A stretch of DNA of 64,000 nucleotides from Dermatemys mawii (GCA_007922305.1 ML677326.1:57980961-58044960); one strand, 5' to 3'; shown: positions 47,082 to 59,600, numbered from the stretch's first letter. Translations and numbers: made by a program. Notes: generated from the letters alone by a model not told the origin.

Positions 47082-47728
47082 TCTAGTGACTGTAAGTAGT
47101 AGGGATAGGGATGGTGTACACTGTGTGTTGATATGCTATAATTTTCAGAGTTTAAAATAACTAAGGATGAATAGTTGTTTCCATTATGAACCTAGATATT
47201 TTGAGCTGAATAAGTTGGGAGCTCCACTTAAATTAAGGCTCAAGATTGGTGCTTTGTTGTCAGTTTGTATTTTATTTTTTATTACATCTCACTTTCACCT
47301 CACATCCTCTCTTAGGCCCTTTGATCTTGCTGTTTGTTGCAAATGGGCAGACTACTGTGCCTTCATGGACCCCACTGACTTCATTTACAATTACATATTT
47401 ATAATTTTATATCAGCCTTTATATTGCAAATTATAGGTTAGGACAGGAGTATTAGGTTGGCTTAAATTCTCTTTCCACTGAGAAAAATGATCATCAGGCT
47501 ACATACAAGTTATAGATACATAATCTGTCTGAGTGTGGAAGCGTATGAATATTAAAGCCACTTCTATGGAGCACCTATGCACATAAAAATGGATGCACAT
47601 ATTGTCAATTTTGCAGTGTATATGTGTGCCAACATTCTGCTGGAAACAAGCAATATAACTGGACGTTTATGAATTCAGTTCCTGCTAAGAGCAGGGTGGA
47701 TTTGATTTAAATACAAATTGATTTAAAT
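47082..47728. other. Intronic sequence, no gene
   Basis: Ends in a GATTTGATTTAAAT / GATTTAAATCA repeat (47699-47730), a motif frequent in reptile genomes, into which the next element appears inserted. Confidence 0.45.
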
Positions 47729-48506
47729 CAGTGCTTCTCAAACTTTTTGTATTGGTGACCTGCTTCGGACACCAAGCCTCTAAGCGTGACCCCTCCCACC
47801 ACTCCTTAGGGGTCTGCTCGGGGAGCTGCTGGCGGTGAACCAATGGTTTAAATCCTGATTTTTTTTCTGGTGACCCAGTTGAAGAAAATTAATGCCCATG
47901 ACCTAACAGAGCTGGGGATGAGGGGTTTTGGATGTGGGAGGTGCTCAGGGCTGTCACAGAGGGTTGGCGTTTAGGGGTGAGGACTGTGGAGCTCCAGGAA
48001 TGAGGGGTTTGGGATGTGGAAGTGGGCTCTGGGCTGAGGTAGAGGGTTGGGGTGCAGGAGGGGGTCAGGGCTCTGGGCTGGGGATGAGGGGTTTGGCAGG
48101 GTTCAGGGGTGGGGCATGGGATTGGAGCATCAGCTTACTGTGGACAGCTTCTGGTCAGCAGTGCAGCAGGGGTGATAGAGTAGGCTTCCTGCCTCTCCTG
48201 GCACCGCGGACCATACCTCATCCCGGAAGCGGCCAGTAGCAGATCTGGCTCTTAGGCAGAGGCACGCAAGTATCAATCCCTGTGCCCAGCCTGGTTCCTA
48301 GCCAATGGGAACATAGAGCTGGTGCTCAGGACGGGGGAGAAGATGGAGCCCTGTGGCTGGACCTGCCTCTGGCAGCTCTGGGGTGCAGTGTGCTGTCAGA
48401 ACAGGTAGAAACTAGCCTGCCGTAGCCAAGCAGCACTGCCACAACACAGTGCCTTCCATTCCATAACCTAGTACTGGGTCATGACCAGCAGTTTTGAAAA
48501 GCACTG
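47729..48506. mobile_element. Non-autonomous hAT with CAGTGCTTYTCAAA ends
   Basis: The left end CAGTGCTTCTCAAACT and the reverse complement of the right end CAGTGCTTTTCAAAACT are inverted repeats typical of hAT/Charlie elements. No matching 8-bp flanks were found. The interior is GC-rich with repeated GGGATGAGGGGTTT units. The 103-codon frame inside is low-complexity and not a gene. Confidence 0.7.
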
Positions 48507-48619
48507 GCCTCAGGATGAATGAATGGCTTCTTAGATTTACTTTGATAGGATTTTCCTCTGTTTTTTCCCCAAAGTATATTTTCTAATTGGAATCCCTCCG
48601 ACATTTCAGTACTTGATAA

Positions 48620-48790
48620 TTAGGGTCCTACCAAATTCATGGTCTGTTTTCACCAGTTTCGTGGCCAGGGTTTTTAAATTAGTCAATTTCATGTTTTGAG
48701 GTGTGTGTTTATAACTGTGGGGGTCACAACCCAAATGGGTCTGATTTCCCCTCCCCCATTCCCCGCCCAGGCGAGCTATCGTGTATGGGA
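48620..48790. mobile_element. Fragment of another DNA-transposon family
   Basis: AGGGTCCTACCAAATTCATG followed by a hydrophobic-free, stop-rich stretch (TTCACCAGTTTCGTGGCCAG, TCACAACCCAAATGGG) resembles one end of a turtle hAT-like repeat. The other end is not recognised. Confidence 0.4.
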
Positions 48791-48924
48791 AGGTCTTGTC
48801 TCTTCTCAGCCCAGCAGGGACTAACAGCTATGAGCTAAGACACTTCCAGGAGCAGGGGGATATCAGACCCACCTCCACAGGTCTCCTCCAGCTGCAGGAA
48901 CCTCCGAGAGAGAGTCAACCCATC

Positions 48925-49225
48925 AAACTCTTTGTCAGAGAAGTTGTGAAGGCCAAGACTATAACAGTGCTCAAAAGAGAACTAGATAAAATCATGGAGG
49001 ATAGGTCCACCAATGGCTATTTGTCAGCATGGGCAGGAATGATGTCCCTAACTTCTGTTTGCCAGAAGCTGTGAATGAGCGACTAGGATTGGATAACATG
49101 GTGATTACCTGTTCTGTTCTTTCCTTTTGGGGCACCTGGCATTGGTCACTGTTGGAAGACAGACAGGATACTGGGATAGATGGACTTTTTGTCTGACCCA
49201 GTAGGGCTGTTCTTAAGTTCTTACA
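48925..49225 (+). mobile_element. CR1 LINE 3' end
   Basis: GTTGTGAAGGCCAAGACTAT, AACTAGATAAAATCATGGAG, GGGGCACCTGGCATTGGTCA, GTCTGACCCAGTAGGGCTGT. Third sense copy of the same 3' end in the downstream intron. Confidence 0.9.
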
Positions 49226-50620
49226 TCAGTGTAGGGAAATACTGCTCTTAAACAGCAAAGCATGGGGGACATGAATGTGCTGTGTTTCTATCACAGATAC
49301 TGATAGCTATTCTATTGATATTTAGTTTCTGCTAAAGGAATAGCTTTTTCCTTTCTATTCACAAAAAAACCCTATTTTTTTATCTTTGGAAAAAAAACAA
49401 TTTGAGTATTTCAGTAACTTACTGCACTTCTAGCATAGGCATTTTGCGTTTGAGTTAAACCTGATATTATAAATGAAGAGCTGTCAAAGCTGAAATCATA
49501 TTGATAAAATTGATATGCTGCAAGTATCCTTTATCAAGTTCAAAAACATCAAAACTTTTTTCACCATTTCAATATGTGCCAGGAGCAAAGCTACATGCAA
49601 AATATACTTCCAGTGCACTTTATTTTTAGAACACAGATTGTGTCAGAGCTTGGATAGTGTGGCTGTTGAATAAAATTTAATATACAAGTCACTTGAATAG
49701 TTCCTAAAGCACAGAGGCTTTTCTTTTTTCAGTAGAAATACCTTGGAGGAACAGTGAAGTGTGTTCATCTAATGGATATGATATGAAATGACATTTCCAT
49801 AGAGGATGAACACCCTGCAGGTATTGCTGTGTCTATAGATACATTTATAATGCTTTTCCTAGACCACTCCAATACATTATGATTGGCTCTTAAGAGTATC
49901 ATATAGTAAATATACATTTACCCAGATTTTCAGCCAAAATAGATTTGAAGCAATTTCAGCCACTTATTTTTTAGTCTTTTTGTTTGTTTGTTTTTTGGCT
50001 TTTCCCTTTTTTTTCTTTCTAAATAATGCCATTGACCAAGAACTAACCATAGTTATGGTTAACCATAGTTATATAGTAACCATATAAAAAGTAATTCATG
50101 AATAACTTTCCATATTGTGTAGAGAAACAATATATGTTCATTTTCAGTAAAACAGTTTGACTTAATTATAGGGCATTCCAAGCTCCAGAAATTCATAAGG
50201 TATTTCTTAATATGATCTGTTTGTTGAAGACTGTTAAAGTAGAAGTTCAGTGTTTGCTTTATTGCATCTGATATATGGGTAAGCATTTTGGTTTTAAAAT
50301 ACCACTAGGGGACACCAGAAGGACCTGTGACCAAGGTGGGTGCAGGTTGCTTGAACTCTGAAGCGGCCTACAGGGAATACCCAAACATTGTCTCCTAAAC
50401 GTCACCATCCAACCTGAAGAAATATTGCTCCCTCTTCACTGGGACAATTTGATTTTTACAACTAGGAAAATTATCATGTTTCCTTTTTATTAAGCCAGGC
50501 ATCAAAGTTGTTATTAGATATGCCCACATAGACCTCACCTTTGGTTAAGATTGAACAAACATTGGTATACCTTCTCCTCCTTTCAGCATTGTAGGATTGA
50601 ATTATTGTAGATTTGATGAC
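49226..50620. other. AT-rich intronic sequence, no gene
   Basis: No exon or element is recognised, except a short imperfect palindrome AACCATAGTTATGGTTAACC at about 50045-50064. Confidence 0.5.
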
Positions 50621-50621
50621 A

Positions 50622-51160
50622 GATTTCAGAGTGGTAGCCATGTTATTCTGTATCAGCAAAAACAATGAAGAACCCTCATGGCACATTAGAGACTAAACCA
50701 TTTATTTGGTCATAAGCTTTTGTGGGTTAGAACTCAGTTCATCAGCTGCATGGAGTGGAAAATACAGTACCAGGCATATATACACAGTACATGAAAAGAT
50801 CGGAGTTGCCTTGTCAAGTGTGGGGTGGCCAGTGCTAACAAGACAATTAAATTATGAGTAGAATAGCAAGGGAGTAAAAAAAAAACACTTTTTTGTAGTG
50901 GTAATGAAGGTGGTCCATTTCAAACAGTTGACAAGAAGGTGTCATTAAGGGGAAATTAGTAGGGAGGAATTGTTTTGTAATGACTCACCCACTCCCAGTT
51001 TTCAGTCAAGCCTAATTTGATGATGTCCAGTTTGAAAATGAATTCCAGTTCCGCAGTTCCTTGTTGGAGTCTGTTTATGAACTTGTTTTTGTTGAATTGC
51101 CACTTTTAAGTTTGTTATTGAGTGACTAGCGAGATTGAAGTGTGAATTGAAATGAGAATT
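50622..51160 (-). mobile_element. Penelope-like element 3' fragment
   Basis: On the plus strand it begins ATTTCAGAGTGGTAGCC ... CTGTATCAGCAAAAAC, then CATGGCACATTAGAGAC and CATAAGCTTTTGTGGG. It continues with the same downstream sequence as 42935-43440 (GGAGTTGCCTTGTCAAGTG, CATTTCAAACAGTTGACAAG). The GIY-YIG coding part is missing. Unlike the 42.9-kb copy it retains the terminal segment that is inversely repeated at the other end of full elements. Confidence 0.8.
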
Positions 51161-51780
51161 GAAGTGAGAATTCTGGCTGTGTCATAGCTAATTGATAAAT
51201 ACCTATTTTAACTATTTGTAGCTCTTCAGTAATTATTTAATTAGCCCTGCTCTGAAGCACAGAAATATCTCCAGTTAAGGTATTTCCTTATGGGGAAATG
51301 TACATATCTATTTGGATCAGATGCACTGGGAACTCCAGAACTCCTGTTTTGGAGGAAACTTCCTGGATTTTCTCACCCAGTGGAATTCTTTTATGATTTT
51401 CTGTCAAAAAAACAAAACAAAACAAAAAAAAACCCCAACCCTCGAGAGTTTCTTGGAGTAGAAATTTGAATACACGACTGTCTGTGGTCCAATGAAATAC
51501 AATTGTCTCTGATGTTAAAAAGATTTGTAGAAGTGAGGTTATGGCTTTTTCACCCAAAGACGTGTTCGAAGATACTGGTTCCTCATAGGCCCACTGTAAT
51601 GGGCCTGGTAAATGATGATTGCTGTTGCACCTGGGTGCCATATTAGCTTGTATATTTACTCTTTGGATATATTCCTGATTTCTGTAGATTGCCTGATAAC
51701 AAGGCGGTATGGTTCCAATGTGCAGTTTTAGTCATTAAAAAAAAAATAATAATCCTGTAAAAACTGATACTTTGATTCCC
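51161..51780. other. Intronic sequence, no gene
   Basis: The 117-codon minus-strand frame (51288-51641) has no recognisable domain. An AAC-rich run lies at 51408-51436. Confidence 0.4.
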
Positions 51781-51781
51781 A

Positions 51782-51907
51782 CTAAACGTTGATGCCTGGC
51801 TCAAAGATAAGGTCGACCTCACAGCTAACGAGCGACTGGCATTCCACAGAAGAGGAATGCCTGAAAAATTTGAAACAATTTGGGCTGATTTTTTTAGAGG
51901 TCTGTGA
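51782..51907 (+). pseudogene. Possible C-terminal end of an L1/Tx1-type LINE ORF2
   Basis: Forty-one codons without interruption end in a stop: LNVDAWLKDKVDLTANERLA followed by FHRRGMPEKFETIWADFFRG. The pattern W...V....E.L...R.....F..IW..F matches what I recall of the last domain of L1-superfamily (Tx1/L1) ORF2 proteins. It is protein-like in composition and has no sign of splicing. Nothing upstream extends it convincingly, so it would be a strongly 5'-truncated LINE end. It could instead be the tail of some other transposon protein. Confidence 0.4.
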
Positions 51908-52088
51908 TCAGTGTAGACCCTGAAGATATGTAAATCGTTCCCCTCCCCTCATTTTATCTTAACCCTCTTTGTGTGTTATGATAAATCTGGTATTTTGGTA
52001 TTTGTTGTAATTTTGAAAAAAATAATTATAAATTAATCATTACTGGTTTTTACTATAAAGTAGAACCAGAAAAATGTGAAGATGCCTC

Positions 52089-52493
52089 TGTAACAGGGTC
52101 TTCTGACTCAGGAGCTAACTCAGCACCCTGTCACTCATTTTATATTAATTGAGCTCTGACAGAAAGGAGACAGTTAGTGCAGGAGACCGATTAACTAAGT
52201 GGTAATACTGCTGAGGGGCTAATTGGGTGGAAGTATTCCCAGCAGCTAGGGCTATAGAAGCATATTGGAAGTAAGTGCTGGGAGGAGAGTAGGGAACCTG
52301 AAGGAAGGCAGAAGTAGTTAGAACTGGTGGAAACACTTGCTGTTACTTCCCCCTTTCCCGAAAAGCAAGTGGGGAAGCAGGCTACTGCTTGTAAATATAA
52401 CATAATAAAGTGTGGTGACAGTTAAGAAGATGTGGAGTGGTTGTGGTCTGTGACTGACGTTGTTAAGGAATTGCAAGGGACCACCCTGTTACA
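52089..52493 (+). mobile_element. Probable solo LTR
   Basis: The 405-bp unit starts TGTAACAGGGT and ends ACCCTGTTACA, an 11-bp perfect terminal inverted repeat with the TG...CA ends of retroviral or gypsy-type LTRs. It has an AATAAA signal at 52404-52409. The flanks GCCTC (52084-52088) and TCCTC (52494-52498) could be a 5-bp target duplication with one mismatch. No internal retroviral or gypsy coding sequence is adjacent. Orientation is taken from the polyadenylation signal. Confidence 0.7.
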
Positions 52494-52498
52494 TCCTC

Positions 52499-54670
52499 AT
52501 TTCTAGGACAATTTCTAGCACTTTGTGACCAAAATTGTAATAAACTTCAGCTTTAAAATTACATTTAGGTTTAAAGCTAAAGCACAGACAACTTATAAAA
52601 TGTAAGTAACATTAAGCTCCATCTTCTTTGAATGAGATAGTAGAAAATAAAATAAATATAATGCATATGATAGAGTTCAAAGTTTAAATTTAGTCGTCTG
52701 TATCTACCAATTAGTTTAAAATCTACTAAGATGTAACAGTCAAATCACAATAAATAAACGTTTACCACGAAGTAGTAAAATTATTGATCTTAATATTATT
52801 TTGGTGAGGTAATTTTGGCCTCAGTATGACCTCAAGTATATATGTTATATGATGATTCAAAGCTACTTCTCATTCACCAAAATGTGTAATCACTTGTTAT
52901 TTGTAACATTAATTTAGGAATATTAATGTTGGTTTTTAACAGAATGCTAAAACACTGGTAAACTCTTCAGTTTATTATAGCGGCCTAACGGTAACTCAGT
53001 AATTAATGTTACATTGGCCTTTCCATTTTTAAAGGAAGTAACCACTGATTTGCAGGGAAATGAAAGCTTATGCCTGAGAAAACACAAAAATCTGTTGTGC
53101 TTAAACTTCTTGAATTTTTGAGGGAAGGAGCTGTTTCATGGAATTCAACTTATTTTTGTGTCAAAAGGTGGTTGTGTTTTAATAGGGTTAAAAAACAGTG
53201 AGATGTAGCCTGGTTTAGAGCAGAACTGCAATGTGGGTTTATTGTGTGACCTTTTCTTGATTCATTCCAGATCTAGGTACTCAGACAAATGGTTGACCTG
53301 TAGAATTGGGACCCTGGTTTTGGAGACTGAAACCCCTCCTACAACGATTGGGCCTTGCATCTCTCTGGTGTCCCCAGTGTGATTCTGTACTTAGTATTTT
53401 CTTTCTGTATTCCTCTTGTTTGCCCAAACTCTACTGCTTTATGTCCACTCACATCCTTGCTGCCTCTCCTGCATTCCAGACACAGAGTTGTCCCCTATCC
53501 CAAACTGAAGTCCTGATAGCACTAAGAGCATATGTTGGAGGAGAGGCTGCCATGTCAGGGCTTTTGAGAAAGGCAAAGGAAGAAAAGATGACTGTTAGGG
53601 AAAAAGCAAGGATATGAAAGCAGAAATAGCGGTTCTTTCACCTCATTTACTTTCTAATAATTTGTAACCTCCAGTATTAAAAATCAACCAAACCTCACTT
53701 ACGTTAACCATGAGTTAACATTGTATATTCACTCTAATTTAAAACCCAGGAAATACAAATCTACATCATGTCCTTGTTGTATCTCTTATCTTCTCCTCAC
53801 CCCGTTATTTTTTTTTCATTTTATTAGGTATTGAGCTATTGAACCACCTTTTAGTGTGTTAAGTACTTCTTGCAGTTGATGGTAATATTTAAAAAGAACT
53901 GTGGGAAGAGGCAGGGTCATCTTAGATGATGGTATTTATTTAAAATGAAATGATCAATTAACTGCAATCTTTCATTTTCAAAAATAAATTTAAAAAATCA
54001 GTGGAAGAATTAGAGTAAAAATGGATGTTTTGAATGCTAACAAAGCAAAAATGGTTCAGTTATTTTCATGCTTTTTGATAAGATTTATTCCTGATGCCCC
54101 CAATGAGTTATTTGCAGTCTCTGTATTTCTAGACAGAAACATCTCCCTCCCCATATAAAATACATTGTGTTACCTAAGTAGGCTATTTGATTTTAGGTTT
54201 TGAAACATGCATGGCATAATTGTAATAATCTCCCAAACTTGTTCCCCTGAGGTTCAGAATCTCTTCCTGAAAAAGACAAGTGGAATTTAGCTTCCTGAAA
54301 TGTTCCTAAACTGAGGTCTGGCCTCTCTTCTACCTCTTCTTTCCAATGTGCACTGGTGATCCAGTCTACAATCACATGGTTCTTTGAGTCAATCTCTCAA
54401 ACCTACATTTCCCCAGATGTTTTTTGTTTTGGACTGAGTTGGGGTTGCACCTGTGATATAGGCTCCATTAGAGACCCAGTGAACATCCTGGTGTGTGTGC
54501 CGTTGGGATCTAATAAATGACTTACACAGCACTGGTCATCAAGAATAGAAAATCTGAGAACACACATTTCTTTATCTTCCTCTTCTGGCGAGAAAAGAAG
54601 TAACAAAAAGGAAAGCAAAGGGAATTTTTAAAAAAATCAAAAACCTACACTTTTTCATTCCTCTGGTTAA
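52499..54670. other. Intronic sequence, no gene
   Basis: No exon or element recognised. A C/T-rich patch at 53270-53540 gives a 103-codon frame without domain. Confidence 0.5.
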
Positions 54671-54678
54671 GATTCAGC

Positions 54679-55584
54679 TACGGTTGCCAACATTGTAATC
54701 ACACAAACCCGAACAACTTGCTCCGCCCCTTCTCTGAGGCCATGCCCCCACTCACTCCATCCCCCTCCCTCCACTCACTTTTATCGTGCTAGGGCAGGAG
54801 ATTGGGGTGTGGGAGTGGGTGAGGGCTCTGGCTGGAGGCATTGACTGAGGTGGGACTGGGGATGAAGGGTTCAGCGTGCAGAGGAGGGAGCTCAGGGTTT
54901 GGGCAGGTGGTTGGGGTGTCAGGGCACCAAGCTGGGGCAGGCGGTTGGGGCATAGGAGGGGGTGAGGGCTTTGGCAATGGTGCGGGCTTTGGGGAGGGGC
55001 TGGAGATGGAGGGCTCAACATGCAGGTGGTGGCTGAGGCAGGGGCAGGGGTACGAGAGAGGGTTTGGGATGTGGGCTCAGGGAGGGAATGAGTATACAGG
55101 AGGGGGCTGAAGTGTGGGATCAGGTGAGGGGTGTGGACCCCGGCCGGGCGGTGCTTACCTTGGACAGCTCCCAGAAGAGACCAGCATGTTCCTCTGGACT
55201 GGCTCCTAAGCTTGGGTAGCCAGGCGGCTCTGCATGCCAGCCCCTGCCTAGAGTTGTGGCCCTTGCAGATCCCATTGGCCATGGTTTCTGGCCAATGGGA
55301 GCTTCAGAGTTGGTGACTGGGGAAGGAGGCAGCGAGCAGAGGTGGCCAGGGGTCTCTGCATGCTGCCCCCGCCCCACCAACCAACAACTTTGCAGCTCCA
55401 TCCCAGCTGCTTCCGGGAGCAGTGTAGAGACAAAGTAGGTAGGGAACCTGCCTTTGCTCCGCTACACTGCTGATTGGACTTTTAGCAGCCTGTTAAAATC
55501 TCCCAGATTGCTTTCAGTAGTCACTGGAATATTGATGCCTATTCCGGTAGACTCCCAGCAAATCCGGGAGGGTTGACAACCCTA
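54679..55584. mobile_element. GC-rich non-autonomous hAT with perfect 8-bp TSD
   Basis: GATTCAGC is repeated exactly at 54671-54678 and 55585-55592. The left end TACGGTTGCCAAC and the reverse complement of the right end TAGGGTTGTCAAC are inverted repeats with hAT-type termini. The 906-bp interior has GGGCAGGAGATTGGGGTGTG-like units and an inverted CCATTGGCCATGG / GGCCAATGGGAGCTTC stretch. The open frames inside (up to 176 codons, Pro/Ser-rich) are compositional. Confidence 0.85.
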
Positions 55585-55592
55585 GATTCAGC

Positions 55593-56090
55593 AGAAGTAA
55601 GGAGGAAGAAAAACAGAAGGTTCAGAAAAAGCCAATGTAAGATGCCTTTTCCCCTCCACTTGCACATTGTTTTTCTAAGATGACGCTTAAGGTGCTGGTT
55701 TCCCTGAAAAGTAACTATGCAGAATGGTAACTTGGTACTCAGCAGATCTATTCATTGTGTGTATTCAGAGTCTCTGTTAGCGTCAAAAATATCTTTTTAC
55801 CGATTTTGACTCCTGGAGACGTTAGAGCCAGCACAGCTAAAAGAGAATGAGATGAGTTCTTGTGCATCGTCACCAGAATTCTTTACTGATTTCCAATCAG
55901 TTACACTTCTGCTCTTCTGTTGAAGTCAATAAGACATCATTGTCACTGAGAACATAGAGGACAGGCATAATTGAAGATCTAATGTAGCTAACAGAAACTT
56001 AGTTATTTGCAATGATGCAAGAAATGGTAAGAATCCAGTTTGACTTTCCAGGTTAGCAGCTCAGATTGTAGGGCTGGCAGTAAAAGCATC
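55593..56090. other. Intronic sequence, no gene
   Basis: Short stretch between elements; nothing recognised. Confidence 0.45.
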
Positions 56091-56096
56091 TTTAGA

Positions 56097-56666
56097 CAGT
56101 AGAACCTCAGTTACGGACACCTCGGGAATGGAGATTTTCCATAACTCTGAAATGTTCATAACTCTACAGAAAGCACAATTCAGGCTCCAGATCCAGCATC
56201 TGACATTCAGGTGACACTTCAGCTGAGTTGCTCTGTACTCGGCACTACATAATAGTTTGCAAGCTTGTCCCCTTCCTGGCAGAGAGAGAGAGAGAAAGTG
56301 TGTGTGTAAATTGTGTCCACCTCCCAGGGGGAACAAACAATGTGTCCCCCTCCCAGCTGGAGGAGGGAGAGGTGAAAGCAGTTCAGACCCCAGTGCTGCT
56401 AGTGCTCTTCTGGCTGGTCCCAGCAGCCTTAGGCTGGCGGCCCCAGTGTCTTACTGTAAGTGTGCCCTGCATGTGGGGGTGGAGACAGGCAGCCTAGATG
56501 TGCACTGCCTTTAGGATGGGAAAAGTAGAGTATCTACTTTATTTTTTCTTTTTCTTTTTTTTTCCCCCCTGTTGCTGCTGCCTGATTGGTTACTTCTGTT
56601 TTCACTTGGTGTCCAATTGACCGGACACTCTGAAACTCTAGTGTTTGTATCTTTGAGGTTCTACTA
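56097..56666. mobile_element. Tigger-like (pogo/mariner) non-autonomous transposon
   Basis: Starts CAGTAGAACCTCAGTTACGG and ends TTTGAGGTTCTACTA, inverted repeats of the same family as 11088-11473. TA follows on the right (56667-56668), and the left flank reads GA, probably a decayed TA. Internal CTGAAATGTTCATAACTCTA repeats the terminal motif. Confidence 0.8.
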
Positions 56667-56668
56667 TA

Positions 56669-59600
56669 CTGGGACATTGAATGCATTTGATATGGAAATT
56701 ATTGACGCACAATGAAGATGGAGTCCACAGTTTCTTTCTTCTCTGAAGAAAGACTGAAAAAAAAGTATAACAGTAGACGAAGTAAAACATATTACTTAGG
56801 AGCATGTGATGAGTTTTTATCGTTATATGTAGTATGGCTAAAATCAAGTCAGTTCTGATGCTCTGTGCATGCAACCCTTGCTAATATGCTCAAAGAAGAG
56901 ACTAGATGTCACCTGTCTCTTTCCACACATTTTGCATTGGTATTGATCTGCTTTATTTTCCTATACTGAGTATAGCTTATTGCTCATGTACCACACATTA
57001 CTTATACAAACTTTAATTTAAATATTTAAAAATGAAGAGGAACTTGCCAAACAATGAAAATCTGCAGCAATATTTTATCAGTCAGAACATAATTACTGTT
57101 ATGCTACAGTAACCATGCAGATAATAAAACAAGTTACGAACAAATAAAATTACATTAATGCTCAGGGATCATTTGTCATGCTAATATAAAAATCAATCTT
57201 AAATGTTAAAACCATTTGGTTAATCCATATGGTTTTAACAGAGCAGAGGCAGAGCAGTATCAGCCCTAATTCTGGAACTGTCTGCATTCAGTAACTTGAA
57301 ATATGGTTTCTAAATACTGTGCAACTTTGAAATACCTGAATGCTGCCTTCCTACCACTATCCACTTGTGCTGGAACATACTGTAAATAATTAAGTACATC
57401 TTTCAGTTCTTGTCCCTGCTTTAGGATGTGGGTGGTTGGGATAGTACTGGGTCTGACTGCTAAACTGAGTTAAAGTGCAAAATACCATGAAAGCTGGGAC
57501 ATGCAGAATACCTAAGACTGTGTTTTCTAGGTGCAAGGAGCTTGCTTTCTCAAAGTCTGAAAAAGCTTTCATGGGAGTTCCTGCAGCCTGTCACTACACA
57601 GGTGAATTTCTGATGGAGCACATCCATAGAGCGTGTTAAATTAATAATTTCAGGCAACAGTAAACTCATGAATTTTTGTTGTTGTTGCTTTTAAACATTG
57701 TTTGAATCCATCTAAGCGTTTATTAGTTCAGTAACTCTGGTTGTTAATGTAAAACAATGAAACATCTTTAAATATTTAAAAATTGAGGCATATTGTTTTT
57801 CCTTTTATAGTTGAAATATTTCAGACTATGGGGCTTTTCAGGTGTCTTTCTCTTTGTGCACCTTACTGAATACTTTTCTCATTGGGTCTTTTGACATTTC
57901 ATTGATGGCTTGTCTGAGCAAGAGGTGCACAAAAGTCCCACTGACCTGAAAAAATGAATGTATTGTATATTCTGTGCTGCAGGGTGAGATTTCAGCTGTT
58001 CTTGGTGTTTTGTGGAGCATGTGGTTTGTGAGAGCTGAACTGTTCAGGTCAATTTTATCTCAACTGTATTACCAGATTTTCTGTTATACTGAAATTGTTT
58101 TCCAGTGTATATGCAATGCTTCTTAATGTGTTAACCGGAAAATGTTACATAAATAGGGCATGTTTTGTTTTAATTTAGATTTAACAGAGAAGAAATAATG
58201 GATGAAATATTACGCTTTTTAAGTTTAAAAGCATGACTTATTTCTACAAATAGAAGCGTGTTTTTCTTTATTTCTCATCTAACTTCCTAATTTGTAGGCA
58301 GAAATAGATTACTTTTCCAAGGAAATGAAAACACATATTACTGTAAGTTGGTTTCCTATACCCATTTCTTCTTCAGTGCACAGTCTCTCATATTGCTTTT
58401 GTGAAGGGTCGCCACTGTTAAATAATTATAGCAATAATTCAAGCAGCTCTTTTGTTTTGATGGTAGTTGTGGATACACAATGGGTCATCAAAAGGCTTTT
58501 TATTTACAGCCAGGTTGACAGCACAAATTCAGAATTTAATCACCAACCTACTAGATGAACATTAGCACAATGCAGTCAGCACATAGCCAGTGATGTGAAA
58601 TAATACTTCAAAATTATATTTTAGTCATTGTTTCTGAACATACCTTTGTTTTCATTTTTCTTCTTGTCTAAATTTGCAGTTAATCCAGCACTGGCTCACC
58701 TGCATTCATTGCTGACACCCGTTGTAGACAAAGCTACTGAGGCTAGGAATTAAGAAGGGGAAGAGTTCATGTCTTTGCTTTTGCTATTTGAATGTGTCCT
58801 TTTTTTTTTTTTTTTTGCAAGGACAGCAGCACTTCTGAAAAAGAAATGGATGTAGTCAGAGCAGCAAAGGAAAAAATGCCTGATCCTACAATACATTTGT
58901 GTGTATTAATTACTACTATGAATGAAGCCAATGGGTCCAGTGATATCAATTATGGTAGTAAGCATGACTGTAGGCAGTGAATTCTGGATCAGGCCCTTTG
59001 TGTATGTAAAAGATAGTGCTATGTTTTACCATCTCCCACCTTAACAATATCCCAAGAAGCAGCTGTTGGCTATGTGGGTCCAGATAGGAAAAATGGATGA
59101 TACCACAAAGATGGTTATGCTTCATTAAAAGCAGCTGAAATCTTAAGACACCAGCTGAGTATTCTTAAAATGTCTTTTCAATCACATATATCTTTTCCCC
59201 TAGCCTCCAAAACGTACTAAGCACCACCTTAGCAAAGACTATTTGTATACAAGTGGATATATTTTGCTATTAGTTACACAAGTTTAAATCCAGAGTAACT
59301 CCATTGTCTGGCAACTTCAGTTTGAATTCAGTGGAGTAAGTTTGAATTTACAGGGGTATAAGAGAGCAGAATTTGACCCTCAGTTGGAAGGTTCCCCCCA
59401 ACACTTGCATTATTTATGACACAAAACAAAAATAAACACAAAAAACCCCACAAAATAATGGGAAGGGGGGGAGGGGAAGTGGTTGTATTGTGTTTAACTT
59501 TTCCTCTCTCCTGTAACTAAAATGGTGAAGAGTTCTTTGTCAAACTTCCATAAAACAAAAAATAACATTCACCTCTGCTTTGAAGATGAAGCTAGGGTTA

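Noticed and set aside
47928..48239. 103-codon frame as a small gene
   Set aside because: Inside the hAT at 47729-48506; built from repeated GGGGTTTGGGATGTGG-like units.
51288..51641. 117-codon frame on the minus strand
   Set aside because: No domain; includes an AAC-rich simple stretch read as Phe/Val; no splice or promoter context.
54752..55282. 176-codon Pro-rich frame on the minus strand
   Set aside because: Entirely within the GC-rich hAT at 54679-55584; repetitive and without a domain.
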